A stretch of 64,000 nucleotides of DNA. It comes from Nostoc sp. HK-01 (GTDB lineage Bacteria > Cyanobacteriota > Cyanobacteriia > Cyanobacteriales > Nostocaceae). Under the pieces are notes generated by a model that was not told the origin of the DNA, did not search any database, and was given only the letters and a program-made list of their open reading frames with translations. A program made the translations under genes and the position numbers. Positions 40,822 to 49,238 of this stretch are shown here, in pieces; positions within the stretch are counted from its first letter, which is position 1; the number at the start of each line of letters is the position of its first letter. Location of the stretch: the NCBI GenBank assembly GCA_003990705.1, contig AP018318.1:496001-560000 (forward strand), written 5' to 3'.

Positions 40822-41457
40822 TTGTCATCCACATCTATTCTTCTCTATGTCGATATCCAGTACATCAGCCCCTATGCACTGTCGGCATTCGTGTCTCTGC
40901 ATGAAAAAGGACTGTTGTTCGACATCCAGACCATTGACCTTGCAGCTAAAGCCCAGCATGAACCAGGTTTTGCAACTAAGTCTTTGACGAGCCGTGTACC
41001 GACCTTAATTCACGATGAATTCTCGTTGTCGGAGTCTTCGGCGATCGCTGAATACATTGATGAAGTTTTTCCTGGTACTCCGTTATACCCAGCAGAACCA
41101 CAGAATCGGGCAAGAGCGCGTCAGGTGCAAGCTTGGCTCCGCAGCGATCTCACACCTATCAAACAAGAGCGTCCTACTGAAGTGATATTCTACGGGGCAA
41201 CAAAGCCACCTCTATCACAGAAGGCGCAAACAGCAGCCGAGAAATTGTTCTTCGCCGCCGAGTTACTACTATCTGCTAATACGGAAAACCTCTTTGGTCA
41301 GTGGTCTATCGCCGATGTCGATCTCGCACTCATACTCCATCGCCTAATTTTAAATGACGACCCAGTACCAGAGAATTTGGTTGCATACGCTAAACATCAA
41401 TGGCAACGGCCATCTGTTCAGTTATGGGTCAATCAGCAACGCCAGCCCCTGTGCTGA
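40822..41457 (+). CDS. Glutathione S-transferase, YfcF-like
   Basis: 211-aa GST that closely follows E. coli YfcF: ISPYALSAFVSLHEKGL, SRVPTLIHDEFSLSESSAIAEYIDE, the NRARARQVQAWLRSDLTPIKQERPTEVIFYGA block, and FGQWSIADVDLALILHRL. The start is a TTG with AGGAG 6 nt upstream. It could form or remove glutathione conjugates of intermediates. Lies 39 bp after the monooxygenase gene, so co-transcribed. Confidence 0.9.
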   Translation: MSSTSILLYVDIQYISPYALSAFVSLHEKGLLFDIQTIDLAAKAQHEPGFATKSLTSRVPTLIHDEFSLSESSAIAEYIDEVFPGTPLYPAEPQNRARARQVQAWLRSDLTPIKQERPTEVIFYGATKPPLSQKAQTAAEKLFFAAELLLSANTENLFGQWSIADVDLALILHRLILNDDPVPENLVAYAKHQWQRPSVQLWVNQQRQPLC

Positions 41458-41777
41458 TAAAAGATTGACAACTTATAGAAAATTAAGGATTATTAATCTA
41501 CGGTATTTCGATAAATTTTTAGTTGTTTAATAGTGTTTAGCTTAACTTAAATGTGTTACCAGCGGTAAACGCCGCAGAGATAAAAGCATTCTTGACGTTC
41601 TCTCCATACATGGCTGCGGGGGATTCTTGTTTCAACGAAGTTCTTCATAACTAAGAGGGATTCAGGCTAGGCGAATCAACAAAACGGCGATGAAAGTTTA
41701 TTTACGCCGACCTGTACTAGTTGCTTACAACTCGCCAACATAGATTTTCTACAAGAAAAAATTTGGAGATAAAAATA
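41458..41777. other. Intergenic region with sulfur-island motif
   Basis: 320 bp. Apart from the motif at 41498-41518 nothing is recognised; the start region of the next gene has GGAG at 41765. Confidence 0.5.
41498..41518. promoter_or_regulatory. 21-nt sulfur-island motif before the SfnB-like gene 2
   Basis: On the minus strand: AAATTTATC followed by GAAATACCGTAG. Both outer parts match the consensus; it lies 260 nt before the ATG at 41778. Confidence 0.55.
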
Positions 41778-43016
41778 ATGATTAAAAGTCTAGAAAAAGT
41801 TGCAGATACAACAATCCAGTTTTCGGCTCCAATCAGAACTAACTCACCGGAACTCCAACAGTTGCTCGACTATATAGCTCTGGGAGCAAGTGATCGCGAT
41901 CGCGATCGCATCTTGCCTTTTGATGTAGTTGAATTAATTCGACGTTCCAAGTTAGGTGCATTACGAATCCCCGTAGCCGAAGGTGGCGGTGGTAGCACAG
42001 CAAGAGAATTATTCGAGGTGGTGATTAAGTTAGGCGATGCAGACCCGAACGTAGCTCACATTGTCCGCAATCATTTTTCTGTCACAGAGCGAATTTTGCG
42101 TTCTGAACGCACCGAAAGAAATCGGCGTTGGTTAAAAGCCGTGGCTGATGGGGCAATTATTGGCCTCGCTTCTACAGAATTAGAAGTTAAACGGGCTGGC
42201 GGTGGCCAAGTTGTGAATACAAAATTAACTCCCGATGGCGACGGCTATCGTCTGAATGGGACGAAGTATTACAGCACTGGCAGTCTTTATGCAGACTGGA
42301 TTTTTGTGCGGGTACTAGTACCCGATGGCACTACAGCGTTCATATTAATTCCTACTAACCGTGAAGGAATTGATCTGATAGATGATTGGGACGGCTTCGG
42401 ACAAAGACTTACAGGCACAGGAACAACCACATTCACCAATGTTCGTGTCGAAACAAGTGAAGTGTTTTTTGAGACGGACACAGACAAAGACAACCTGCCA
42501 TACAATATCGTCCCGCAATTATTCTTGACTGCTATTAACGCTGGTATTATTCGCAGCGTTCTGCGTGATGCCACAAACCTTGTCCATAAACGTCCCCGGA
42601 CTTTTTATCATGCCGTATCCGAGCAAGCAGCAGAAGACCCCATCTTACAGCAAACTGTTGGACAAATTGCTGCCAATGCCTTTGCGGCAGAAGCGATCGT
42701 TTTAGCCGCAGCCGATGGACTTGATTTGCTCCCTGCGGCTAAAGCCCAAGGCGAAGAAGCAGAAACCGCCGCAGCCTTAGAAACTTCTTTAAGTGCAGCT
42801 AAAGCCAAATTAATTGTCGATGATTTGGCTTTACGTTCAGCCACCTTACTATTTGAAGTTGGCGGGGCTTCCACAACGAAAAAAAGCTCCAACTTTGACC
42901 GCCACTGGCGCAATGCTCGTACTTTATCCTCACACAACCCAAATCACTTTAAGGCGCGTGCGATCGGCGACTATGAGATAAACGGTACGCCATTGCCGCA
43001 GAGAGGATTCTTTTAA
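41778..43016 (+). CDS. SfnB/DszC-like flavoprotein, copy 2
   Basis: 412-aa acyl-CoA-dehydrogenase-fold enzyme: FDVVELIRRSKLGALRIPVAEGGGG, DADPNVAHIVRNHFSVTER, RLNGTKYYSTGSLYADW, DDWDGFGQRLTGTGTTTFTNV, and DRHWRNARTLSSHNPNHFKARAIGDY near the end. The last block marks the SfnB/DszC-type monooxygenases. ATG at 41778 with GGAG 9 nt upstream; the in-frame extension to 41721 is unconserved. Expected to use reduced flavin from a reductase elsewhere in the genome; none is in the window. Confidence 0.88.
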   Translation: MIKSLEKVADTTIQFSAPIRTNSPELQQLLDYIALGASDRDRDRILPFDVVELIRRSKLGALRIPVAEGGGGSTARELFEVVIKLGDADPNVAHIVRNHFSVTERILRSERTERNRRWLKAVADGAIIGLASTELEVKRAGGGQVVNTKLTPDGDGYRLNGTKYYSTGSLYADWIFVRVLVPDGTTAFILIPTNREGIDLIDDWDGFGQRLTGTGTTTFTNVRVETSEVFFETDTDKDNLPYNIVPQLFLTAINAGIIRSVLRDATNLVHKRPRTFYHAVSEQAAEDPILQQTVGQIAANAFAAEAIVLAAADGLDLLPAAKAQGEEAETAAALETSLSAAKAKLIVDDLALRSATLLFEVGGASTTKKSSNFDRHWRNARTLSSHNPNHFKARAIGDYEINGTPLPQRGFF

Positions 43017-43145
43017 GGGTGTAGGGGGAAGAGATGAACTTGATATGCGACTTATTTTTGATACCCCTCTCCAAACCTCTCCCCTGCAAGTGGCGTAGAG
43101 GCTTTAAAAAGTCAATTCTTCATTCATAATTTGGGGATGTTAAAG

Positions 43146-43168
43146 CCCCTCTCCGACACGGAGAGGGG
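43146..43168. repeat. Palindromic interspersed repeat
   Basis: Perfect 10-bp stem (CCCCTCTCCG and CGGAGAGGGG, ACA loop) in a purine/pyrimidine-biased stretch between two sulfur genes. Related DNA is near 16740-16836. It could act as a transcript-stabilising hairpin. Confidence 0.6.
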
Positions 43169-43261
43169 TTGGGGGTGAGGTTCATCAAATTCACGTTAAT
43201 TCTTACTCCCCTATACCCTCACATCCTTTCTTAACAAGACTTTTATTTGTGAAATTCTACT

Positions 43262-44455
43262 ATGAGCGTAATTGATACTACTGCTGTAAGAAAGGATATA
43301 GAGGTGCTTACTTCTCCTACAGACTATCCTGATAGTCCATTATCTCAAGCTCTGAAACAGCCTGTATTACTAGGGTTATTCTTACCAATTCATCACGGTG
43401 GCTGGAGTTCATCACATTTGCCGCGCACTACCGATTGGTCTTTTGATTACAATGCCAAGTTGACCCAAAAGGCTGAGGAGTTGGGGTTTGACCTCGTTTT
43501 TGGTTATTCCACATGGCAACCGAAGGGTGGGCAAGGCCCAACACGCACGGAAGCGGGTTTGGATGCGTTCATTGCAACTGCTTCTCTGGCTGGGATGACC
43601 TCACGAATTCTCTTAATCTCAACAATTCACGTTCTTTATGGGCCTTGGCATCCCATTCATCTGGCTAAATTTGGGGCGACATTAGACCACATTTCCAAAG
43701 GTCGGTGGGGAATTAACGTTGTCACGGGACACCGGGCTTATGAGCATGAATTGTTCGGTTGGAGTCAAATCGAACACGATCGCCGCTACGAAATGGCTGA
43801 TGAATTTGTCACTGTCTTAAAGAGACTTTGGTCAGAAACCGAGAACTTTTCTTACCAGAGTCAAAAAAGCTCTTGGCAGTTCAAAGATGCTTACATTAGT
43901 CCTCGTCCGCTTTATGGTCGTCCTGTTTTAGTTAACGCCACTGGTTCAGATGCGGGTATCGAGTTTGCGGGTCGTCATTCTGATATTGTGTTTATCACCA
44001 GTCCGGCTGGCGGAGATATAGACAGTGCTTTGTCATCGTTACCTGCCCATACTAAGCGCGTGAAGCAATCGGCGATCGCCCAAGGTAGACAAGTCCGCAC
44101 GCTGCTAAATCCGTTGATTGTTCTGCGAGACACGGAAAAAGAGGCGGAAGAATACGCTCAGGCAATTATTGACCATGCCGATTATGAGTCAATTGCGGGA
44201 CGTTCTCGCATTAGCAGCGATGCACACGCTTGGAGAGGGCATCAAAAGGGAAATCTGCGTCATAGCGTTGGTAGTGCGATCGGCGGTAACGTGCAGCTAA
44301 TTGGTTCGCCAGAACAAATCACCGAACAACTTTTGCAACTAAATAAAGCTGGTGTCGATGGTTTTCAGATAGCTTTCTACGATTTTGAGCCTGATTTAGA
44401 TTTATTCGGTAAGCGAGTTCTACCACTACTCAAACAAGCTGGTCTGAGAATTTAA
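43262..44455 (+). CDS. Luciferase-like FMN-dependent monooxygenase (SfnG/RutA-like)
   Basis: 397 aa. Blocks: VLLGLFLPIHHGGWSSS, DYNAKLTQKAEELGFDLVFGYSTW, ILLISTIHVLYGPWHPIHLAKFGATLDHISKGRWGINVVTGH, HDRRYEMADEFVTVLKRLW, VLVNATGSDAGIEFAGRHSDIVF, VQLIGSPEQITEQLLQLNKAGVDGFQIAFYDFEP. It belongs to the alkanesulfonate/dimethylsulfone/RutA branch. metI follows 21 bp later, tying this gene to the Met-type transporter. Substrate unknown. Confidence 0.87.
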   Translation: MSVIDTTAVRKDIEVLTSPTDYPDSPLSQALKQPVLLGLFLPIHHGGWSSSHLPRTTDWSFDYNAKLTQKAEELGFDLVFGYSTWQPKGGQGPTRTEAGLDAFIATASLAGMTSRILLISTIHVLYGPWHPIHLAKFGATLDHISKGRWGINVVTGHRAYEHELFGWSQIEHDRRYEMADEFVTVLKRLWSETENFSYQSQKSSWQFKDAYISPRPLYGRPVLVNATGSDAGIEFAGRHSDIVFITSPAGGDIDSALSSLPAHTKRVKQSAIAQGRQVRTLLNPLIVLRDTEKEAEEYAQAIIDHADYESIAGRSRISSDAHAWRGHQKGNLRHSVGSAIGGNVQLIGSPEQITEQLLQLNKAGVDGFQIAFYDFEPDLDLFGKRVLPLLKQAGLRI

Positions 44456-44476
44456 TTCCTACACCCTTCTTAAAAG

Positions 44477-45133
44477 ATGCAAGGACAAGAACTACTACAA
44501 AGCTTGCTGCAAGCCACTACTGAAACTTTTTACATGGTTGGTATATCTGCCCTAGTTGCTATAGCTTTAGGCTTGCCTTTGGGGTTGTTGCTAGTGATGA
44601 CAGGCCCTGGTAACTTGTTAGATTTTCCGCAACTGCATAAAGTATTGGGTGCGATCGTTAATACTGGACGCTCATTTCCGTTTATTATTCTGCTGGTCGT
44701 TTTAACTCCACTCACCCGCTTAATTGTCGGTACTTCCATCGGTAGCACCGCCGCCTTAGTTCCCCTCACCCTCGCCGCCATTCCATTTTTTGGCCGCATT
44801 GCTGAAACCAGCATTTTAGAAGTTGATAAAGGACTCATAGAGGCCGCCCAAGCAATGGGATGCAATTATTGGCAAATCATTCTCAAAGTATTGATACCGG
44901 AAGCTTTGCCTTCACTAGTATTAGGTATGACAATTCTGATTGTGAGTTTACTTAACTCCTCCGCAATGGCTGGGGCTGTTGGTGGCGGTGGTTTAGGTAA
45001 CTTAGCAATTCAATACGGCTACCAACGCTTTGATGTAGGGGTGATGTTTTCTACCATTGTAGTTTTAATTGCATTAGTACAGATTATTCAATTCTTAGGT
45101 GATTTAATTGCCCAGCGTATGCGAAAACGCTAA
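44477..45133 (+). CDS. metI: MetI-type ABC permease
   Basis: 218-aa permease with five or so spans and the MetI hallmarks ISALVAIALGLPLGLLL, NTGRSFPFIILLVVLTPLTRLIVGTSIG, EAA loop IEAAQAMGCNYWQIILKVLIPEALPSLVLGMTI and SAMAGAVGGGGLGNLAIQYGYQRF. It is the missing partner of MetQ and MetN, encoded after four enzyme genes in the same orientation. Confidence 0.94.
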   Translation: MQGQELLQSLLQATTETFYMVGISALVAIALGLPLGLLLVMTGPGNLLDFPQLHKVLGAIVNTGRSFPFIILLVVLTPLTRLIVGTSIGSTAALVPLTLAAIPFFGRIAETSILEVDKGLIEAAQAMGCNYWQIILKVLIPEALPSLVLGMTILIVSLLNSSAMAGAVGGGGLGNLAIQYGYQRFDVGVMFSTIVVLIALVQIIQFLGDLIAQRMRKR

Positions 45134-45336
45134 AAAAATATCTCATATCATGTCCGGCTAATTAGTGATAATTCCCGAATCTATGCACAAAATCCAAAAA
45201 CTCTTCCTCTGTGGCCTTAATGATAAGTATTTGACCGGACACGATATCATCCCAATTCTTGTAATAAAACCTTCGCATAACTTTGCGTGAAAAAATTATA
45301 TTTTGCGTAGGTTTCAACGTCTCTCCTGAATAAATT

Positions 45337-45368
45337 AAAATACGGCAGACTTAAGCCTACCGTATTTT
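45337..45368 (-). terminator. Terminator of tauD
   Basis: A 32-nt near-palindrome (AAAATACGG...CTTAAG...CCGTATTTT). As minus-strand RNA it pairs fully, using two G-U pairs, and ends in UUUU; in the plus direction it has two mismatches. It lies 38 nt beyond the tauD stop. Confidence 0.75.
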
Positions 45369-45406
45369 AAACGTGATTATTTTGGGCGATCGCTTGGATT
45401 TATTGC

Positions 45407-46375
45407 TTAGTTTAGCGCTGGTTCTGCTAACACCTTCTCAGCTTTTTGTTTCAGGACTGTTGGTAAATCACTTGTTAATGGCTCACCTTCAACCACTTGC
45501 GATTTAAAACCATCTGGCCCAACAGGAACATCGCCTGTAATGGTGGTGCGATAGAGTACGCGCTCAACTTCTATATGATCTAAATCCTGGGGTGCTAAAT
45601 GGGAAGTAGCGCGGTTGTCCCAGAATGCAATATCACCATTGTGCCAACGGAAGCGGGTGGTGTAAGCAGGTTTAGTGATTTGGTTGAAGAACAACTCCAG
45701 GAGTAGTTCGCTTTCTTGGGGCGACACATCCAGAATGTGGGAGGTGAAGCCAGGATTCACAAATAGTGCGCGTTCACCAGTCTCAGGATGAACCCGCACT
45801 ACTGGGTGAATCGAAACCTGTGGATTAGCTGCAATCCGTTGAGCATATTTGCTATTACTGGGTATCCGCAAACGTGCATTAAATCTATGCTCGGCTTTTA
45901 ATCCATCTGCTAGGGCGCGTAAGGGTGCAGACAAACCTTCATAAGCTGCAACCAAGTTAGTCCACTGTGTATCACCGCCAAAGGTGGGAACATTCACCGC
46001 CCGCAAAATTGAACCCGCAGGAGGGTTAACAACCGCAGTCACATCAGTGTGCCAACGGCTTTCATAGCTGGTACGCCGTAGACCGTTGCGACGCTCAAAG
46101 CGGCTGCGGTCAATTGGTAAGATTTGGGAAAAGCCTTCTATTGGCTCATCTTCGTGGGGATGTGCATAAGTCACTTCGCCGAAACGAGATGTAAAGGCGA
46201 TTTGTGCCGCATGATCTATATTTTGGTTGCGAAAGAATACGACTTTCCACTTCAATAGTGCTTTGCGAATTTCGGCAACTACATCATCGTGCAGATGAGT
46301 TGAAAGATTCACGCCGCTGATTTCAGCACCAGTGAAACCAGAAGTTGGTTTGACTTCAATATGCTTGTAGCCCAT
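45407..46375 (-). CDS. tauD: TauD/TfdA-family Fe(II)/2-oxoglutarate dioxygenase
   Basis: 322 aa. Hydroxylates taurine or a related sulfonate or alkyl sulfate, releasing sulfite or sulfate. Iron ligands are visible as WHTDVT (His, Asp) and the distal His in FWDNRATSHLA; the 2-oxoglutarate-binding Arg is in ERVLYRTTI. The N-terminus GAEISGVNLS and the ALLKWKVVFFRNQ block are typical. Taurine cannot be separated from other sulfonates or sulfate esters by sequence here. A motif copy lies 110 nt upstream. Confidence 0.9.
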   Translation of the reverse strand: MGYKHIEVKPTSGFTGAEISGVNLSTHLHDDVVAEIRKALLKWKVVFFRNQNIDHAAQIAFTSRFGEVTYAHPHEDEPIEGFSQILPIDRSRFERRNGLRRTSYESRWHTDVTAVVNPPAGSILRAVNVPTFGGDTQWTNLVAAYEGLSAPLRALADGLKAEHRFNARLRIPSNSKYAQRIAANPQVSIHPVVRVHPETGERALFVNPGFTSHILDVSPQESELLLELFFNQITKPAYTTRFRWHNGDIAFWDNRATSHLAPQDLDHIEVERVLYRTTITGDVPVGPDGFKSQVVEGEPLTSDLPTVLKQKAEKVLAEPALN

Positions 46376-46485
46376 GTCTATTCTCCAAAGTTTGATCTAT
46401 GGGTGAATGTTGGTATTCGACAGCTTTCTTTGGAAGATTTTGATTAAATCCAAAGAAACATTTGTCACCGAATCTATTCTACTTT

Positions 46486-46506
46486 AAATCTATCAATTTA
46501 CCGTAG
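46486..46506. promoter_or_regulatory. 21-nt sulfur-island motif before tauD
   Basis: AAATCTATC followed by AATTTACCGTAG, between the end of the CmcJ-like gene and the tauD start. Confidence 0.65.
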
Positions 46507-46535
46507 TATAGATTGTTAAGAAATTTCAGTGAAAC

Positions 46536-47402
46536 TTAGTCAGGATAAAAAACAAATGTCCGCAACTCTATACTTTCTCTAGGTGGTGCATCGATAGGAC
46601 TGCTGGGATCTGCAAAAGCTGTATGGGCGGCGAAACGTGCGCGTCCGTCTTCCGCGGAGTCAAAGCATTTGATAAACAGTACCTCGTTTCTCTGCATTTG
46701 GGGAAAGTAGAACCATTGGTGTTCTGGGTTATAAGTAACTGCGTAGGTTTCACCAATGCGATCGCGGTATACTAAATCTCCAGCTACAAGGTCTGATGGT
46801 GCAATACTTTGAGCATCACATACCGCCAATGGTGACTCTTGGATTGTGTTGGCAATTCCTCGCCAAACATTGATAATGGCAAATCGTTGTTGTAATAGCC
46901 CATCAATGTCTTCTATACCCCGCGCTGCCAACTCCCAATAAGCCCTTGTATAGCCAGATGTGGCAGTAAAATCGTTGTGTACGCGCTTGGCAGGTTCTTT
47001 AATGTTGTTCTCACCAAGCTTTGATTGAGCAGCATTACGTAGAGTGTGATCAAATATCACTACTTGAGTTGCACCCGTCAGTTGCTTTAATAATTGCTCC
47101 GCTTCTGGGTAATAGATGTGGCGGATTTCCTCTTCATCATAAAAATCGCGGACTTGTGTATTGTGGGCAGTAAAAGCAAAACCTTCTTGATCTAGGGAGA
47201 TTTTTTCTGAGATAGAACGCGCATTATGAATAGGTAACTGATAAGTCTGGAAAGTGCTGTTGGTGCGGGGAACCCCTGATGGTGGTTCATAAGTGTAGTT
47301 GACAGGCTTTTCTGCCATTGGTAAAAGATAGCTGAGATTAGCTTTTACCGATGGTAAGCCGTAAGAAAGGGGTTTATCTATAACTTGGTTATTTAGGCTC
47401 AT
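46536..47402 (-). CDS. CmcJ/NvfI-family oxygenase-like protein
   Basis: 288 aa. Matches the CmcJ/NvfI (gibberellin-desaturase-like) group, a 2-oxoglutarate-oxygenase-related family known from secondary metabolism. Blocks: VNYTYEPPSGVPRTN, EGFAFTAHNTQVRDFYDEEEIRHIYYPEAEQLL, VVIFDHTLRN, RVHNDFTATSGYTRAYW, and the C-terminal AHTAFADPSSPIDAPPRESIELRTFVF. The HND pair and later His fit a metal site. It is 40 bp behind the FAD monooxygenase gene in the same direction. A role in modifying a sulfur compound is inferred from context. Confidence 0.8.
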   Translation of the reverse strand: MSLNNQVIDKPLSYGLPSVKANLSYLLPMAEKPVNYTYEPPSGVPRTNSTFQTYQLPIHNARSISEKISLDQEGFAFTAHNTQVRDFYDEEEIRHIYYPEAEQLLKQLTGATQVVIFDHTLRNAAQSKLGENNIKEPAKRVHNDFTATSGYTRAYWELAARGIEDIDGLLQQRFAIINVWRGIANTIQESPLAVCDAQSIAPSDLVAGDLVYRDRIGETYAVTYNPEHQWFYFPQMQRNEVLFIKCFDSAEDGRARFAAHTAFADPSSPIDAPPRESIELRTFVFYPD

Positions 47403-47442
47403 AGTTCATACCTGTTTTGAGAATTACAAATGCTACGCAGAT

Positions 47443-48885
47443 TTAACTGACTCCCGCCTTCACTGGCTTTTTCCAGACTGCATCTGCATACAGTGATGAC
47501 TCGAAGTCTGGTGCAACATTGTCACTAGTAATCCGGGCTTCGTGTTGTGACCAATCGGCAAAGAATAAGTCATGGCTGATACGTTCTACTATGGCTGGTA
47601 CATCCCGGCGGATGCTGGGGACATCGCCGATAGGCAGACCAAAGCTGACGAAACCAGCCGGATTGAAAACATGAATATCCTTGAGATAAGGAGCCGTACC
47701 AGGGACTTTTTCTTGGTATTCGTGGGCGCTACCAAGATAAGGGTATGTACTGAGTTGCTCGTTGTGCTGCTCTGTTGGAGGTTCATAGCGATCGCGCCAA
47801 AGGGCAATATGATGAGCAAAATCGGCAAGCTCTGGGCGCTTAGTTGGGTCAACAAAATAGCCAGTCCCAGCGATCGCAAAATCGAACTCCAACACATCAT
47901 CATTCACTTGCGCCACAATGCGATCACCTTGGTTGTGAGCAGATTTCCAGGTTGCAGATAAATGTAGGTGGAAGTTAGAAAAAGCAGTTACCCGCGCAAT
48001 AGCGTCTGGTGGTGGTGTCGAGCCAACTTGATTAAACCGCCAAGCTTGAAACCAACGAGCAGCATCAGGTAGTTGAGCATAGTTGTAGTAAGCGCCAGGA
48101 TAACCCCGCACACGAATCACAGGTAAAGATGCAATTTGCGATCGCCGTGCAAACAGATGTACTGCCTTAGCACCTGATTCTAGCGCCACACCTGCTGCAT
48201 CAAAAGCCGAAGCCGCCGCACCCAAAACTGCTACAGTTTTACCGCGCAACTCACTGAAGTTAATTAGCTCGGACGTATGTGCATAGAGGTGGCGTGGTAG
48301 AGATGCCAGTACAAGCGGGATATTTGCGCCACCAGTACCAGCTACACCATTGGCGAAGATAATCTTGCGTGTGGTTTCTACTTGTCTGACACCGTTCACT
48401 TCCAGATGTAACCGCAAGAAACCGACATCTGGCTCAATACGTATCAACTTCGTCTGATATCTCACTGGAATGTTCAAGAAATGCCGATACCAACTGAGAT
48501 ATTCAGCCCATAAGACTCGCGGAATGCGGTCGATTGCGGCATATGCTTCTGTACCGTGTCGTGCTTCGTACCAAGCCTGAAACGAAAGTGCGGGAATCCC
48601 TAGTTCTGGCCCTGGCAGGTTTTTCGGTGTGCGGAGCTTTTTCATCCGCGCCCGTGTGAGCCATACACCTGCATGGGCTTCGTCTTCAGCCTCATCAATG
48701 ACTGTCACACCACCAATACCAGCACGCCGCAAAGCAAATGCGAAAGTGCTACCACTGCCACTACCACCGACTATCGTGACATTATGGTCAATGCCTGGCT
48801 GATCAAACACCCAATTTTCAGGGTCGGGGCCGAGTAGGCGCAACGCCTCCCGTGCAGCAAAATCAATATCAGTCGTTGTTGTCAT
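47443..48885 (-). CDS. FAD/NAD(P)-binding monooxygenase-like protein
   Basis: 480-aa two-dinucleotide-domain flavoprotein related to flavin-containing and Baeyer-Villiger monooxygenases. The first Rossmann motif is VTIVGGSGSGSTFAFALRRAG (an atypical loop), followed by WLTRARMKKLRTPKNLPGPELG; the second is KTVAVLGAAASAFDAAGVAL. Later blocks: FDFAIAGTGYFVDP and HVFNPAGFVSFGLPIGD. Flavin-containing monooxygenases often S-oxygenate sulfides, consistent with its place here. Probable operon with the CmcJ-like gene. Confidence 0.82.
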   Translation of the reverse strand: MTTTTDIDFAAREALRLLGPDPENWVFDQPGIDHNVTIVGGSGSGSTFAFALRRAGIGGVTVIDEAEDEAHAGVWLTRARMKKLRTPKNLPGPELGIPALSFQAWYEARHGTEAYAAIDRIPRVLWAEYLSWYRHFLNIPVRYQTKLIRIEPDVGFLRLHLEVNGVRQVETTRKIIFANGVAGTGGANIPLVLASLPRHLYAHTSELINFSELRGKTVAVLGAAASAFDAAGVALESGAKAVHLFARRSQIASLPVIRVRGYPGAYYNYAQLPDAARWFQAWRFNQVGSTPPPDAIARVTAFSNFHLHLSATWKSAHNQGDRIVAQVNDDVLEFDFAIAGTGYFVDPTKRPELADFAHHIALWRDRYEPPTEQHNEQLSTYPYLGSAHEYQEKVPGTAPYLKDIHVFNPAGFVSFGLPIGDVPSIRRDVPAIVERISHDLFFADWSQHEARITSDNVAPDFESSLYADAVWKKPVKAGVS

Positions 48886-48907
48886 ATTAGTCTTTCAGAA
48901 TAAATAA

Positions 48908-49156
48908 TCAAAGAACTCTTTTCGCTTTTTTATTAGCGATCGCTTTGAGATAAAAACTTTTTAGTTGACTAAAAAAACTCAACTGTTTTATCTCCTGTTG
49001 TGGAACAGGTTCACAATAAGTAGATAGTTGTGGTGGTAATTCCCAAATATCATGTTTTTGCGTCGCTAATAATTCACTTTCAGGGGGAGGTTGAGAGTAT
49101 TGAGCCAGTAACCCTGATTCTCCATTTAGTAATTCTCTTTCGATTCCATGAAACAT
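48908..49156 (-). CDS. Small unknown protein in the sulfur island
   Basis: 82 aa with no recognised domain. The middle is polar and proline-rich (QPPPESELL, QKHDIWELPPQLSTYCEPVPQQE) and the C-terminus is basic and hydrophobic (FFSQLKSFYLKAIANKKAKR). There is no clear ribosome-binding site. It lies between two sulfur genes in the same direction, 22 bp from the next. It could be a short partner protein or a chance frame. Confidence 0.4.
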   Translation of the reverse strand: MFHGIERELLNGESGLLAQYSQPPPESELLATQKHDIWELPPQLSTYCEPVPQQEIKQLSFFSQLKSFYLKAIANKKAKRVL

Positions 49157-49238
49157 ATTTTTAGGGAATTGAAAATTATCAGAGTTTTAATTTTCATGTA
49201 GAGGTGCAAAGATTTAGGCGCAATTGATTTGCACCAAT

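Noticed and set aside
45149-45242. Inverted GTCCGG ... CCGGAC repeats after metI
   Set aside because: The arms are about 70 nt apart with a weak stem; not a clear terminator or operator.
47572-47961. 129-codon frame opposite to the FAD monooxygenase gene
   Set aside because: Entirely overlaps a conserved gene and shows no recognisable domain.
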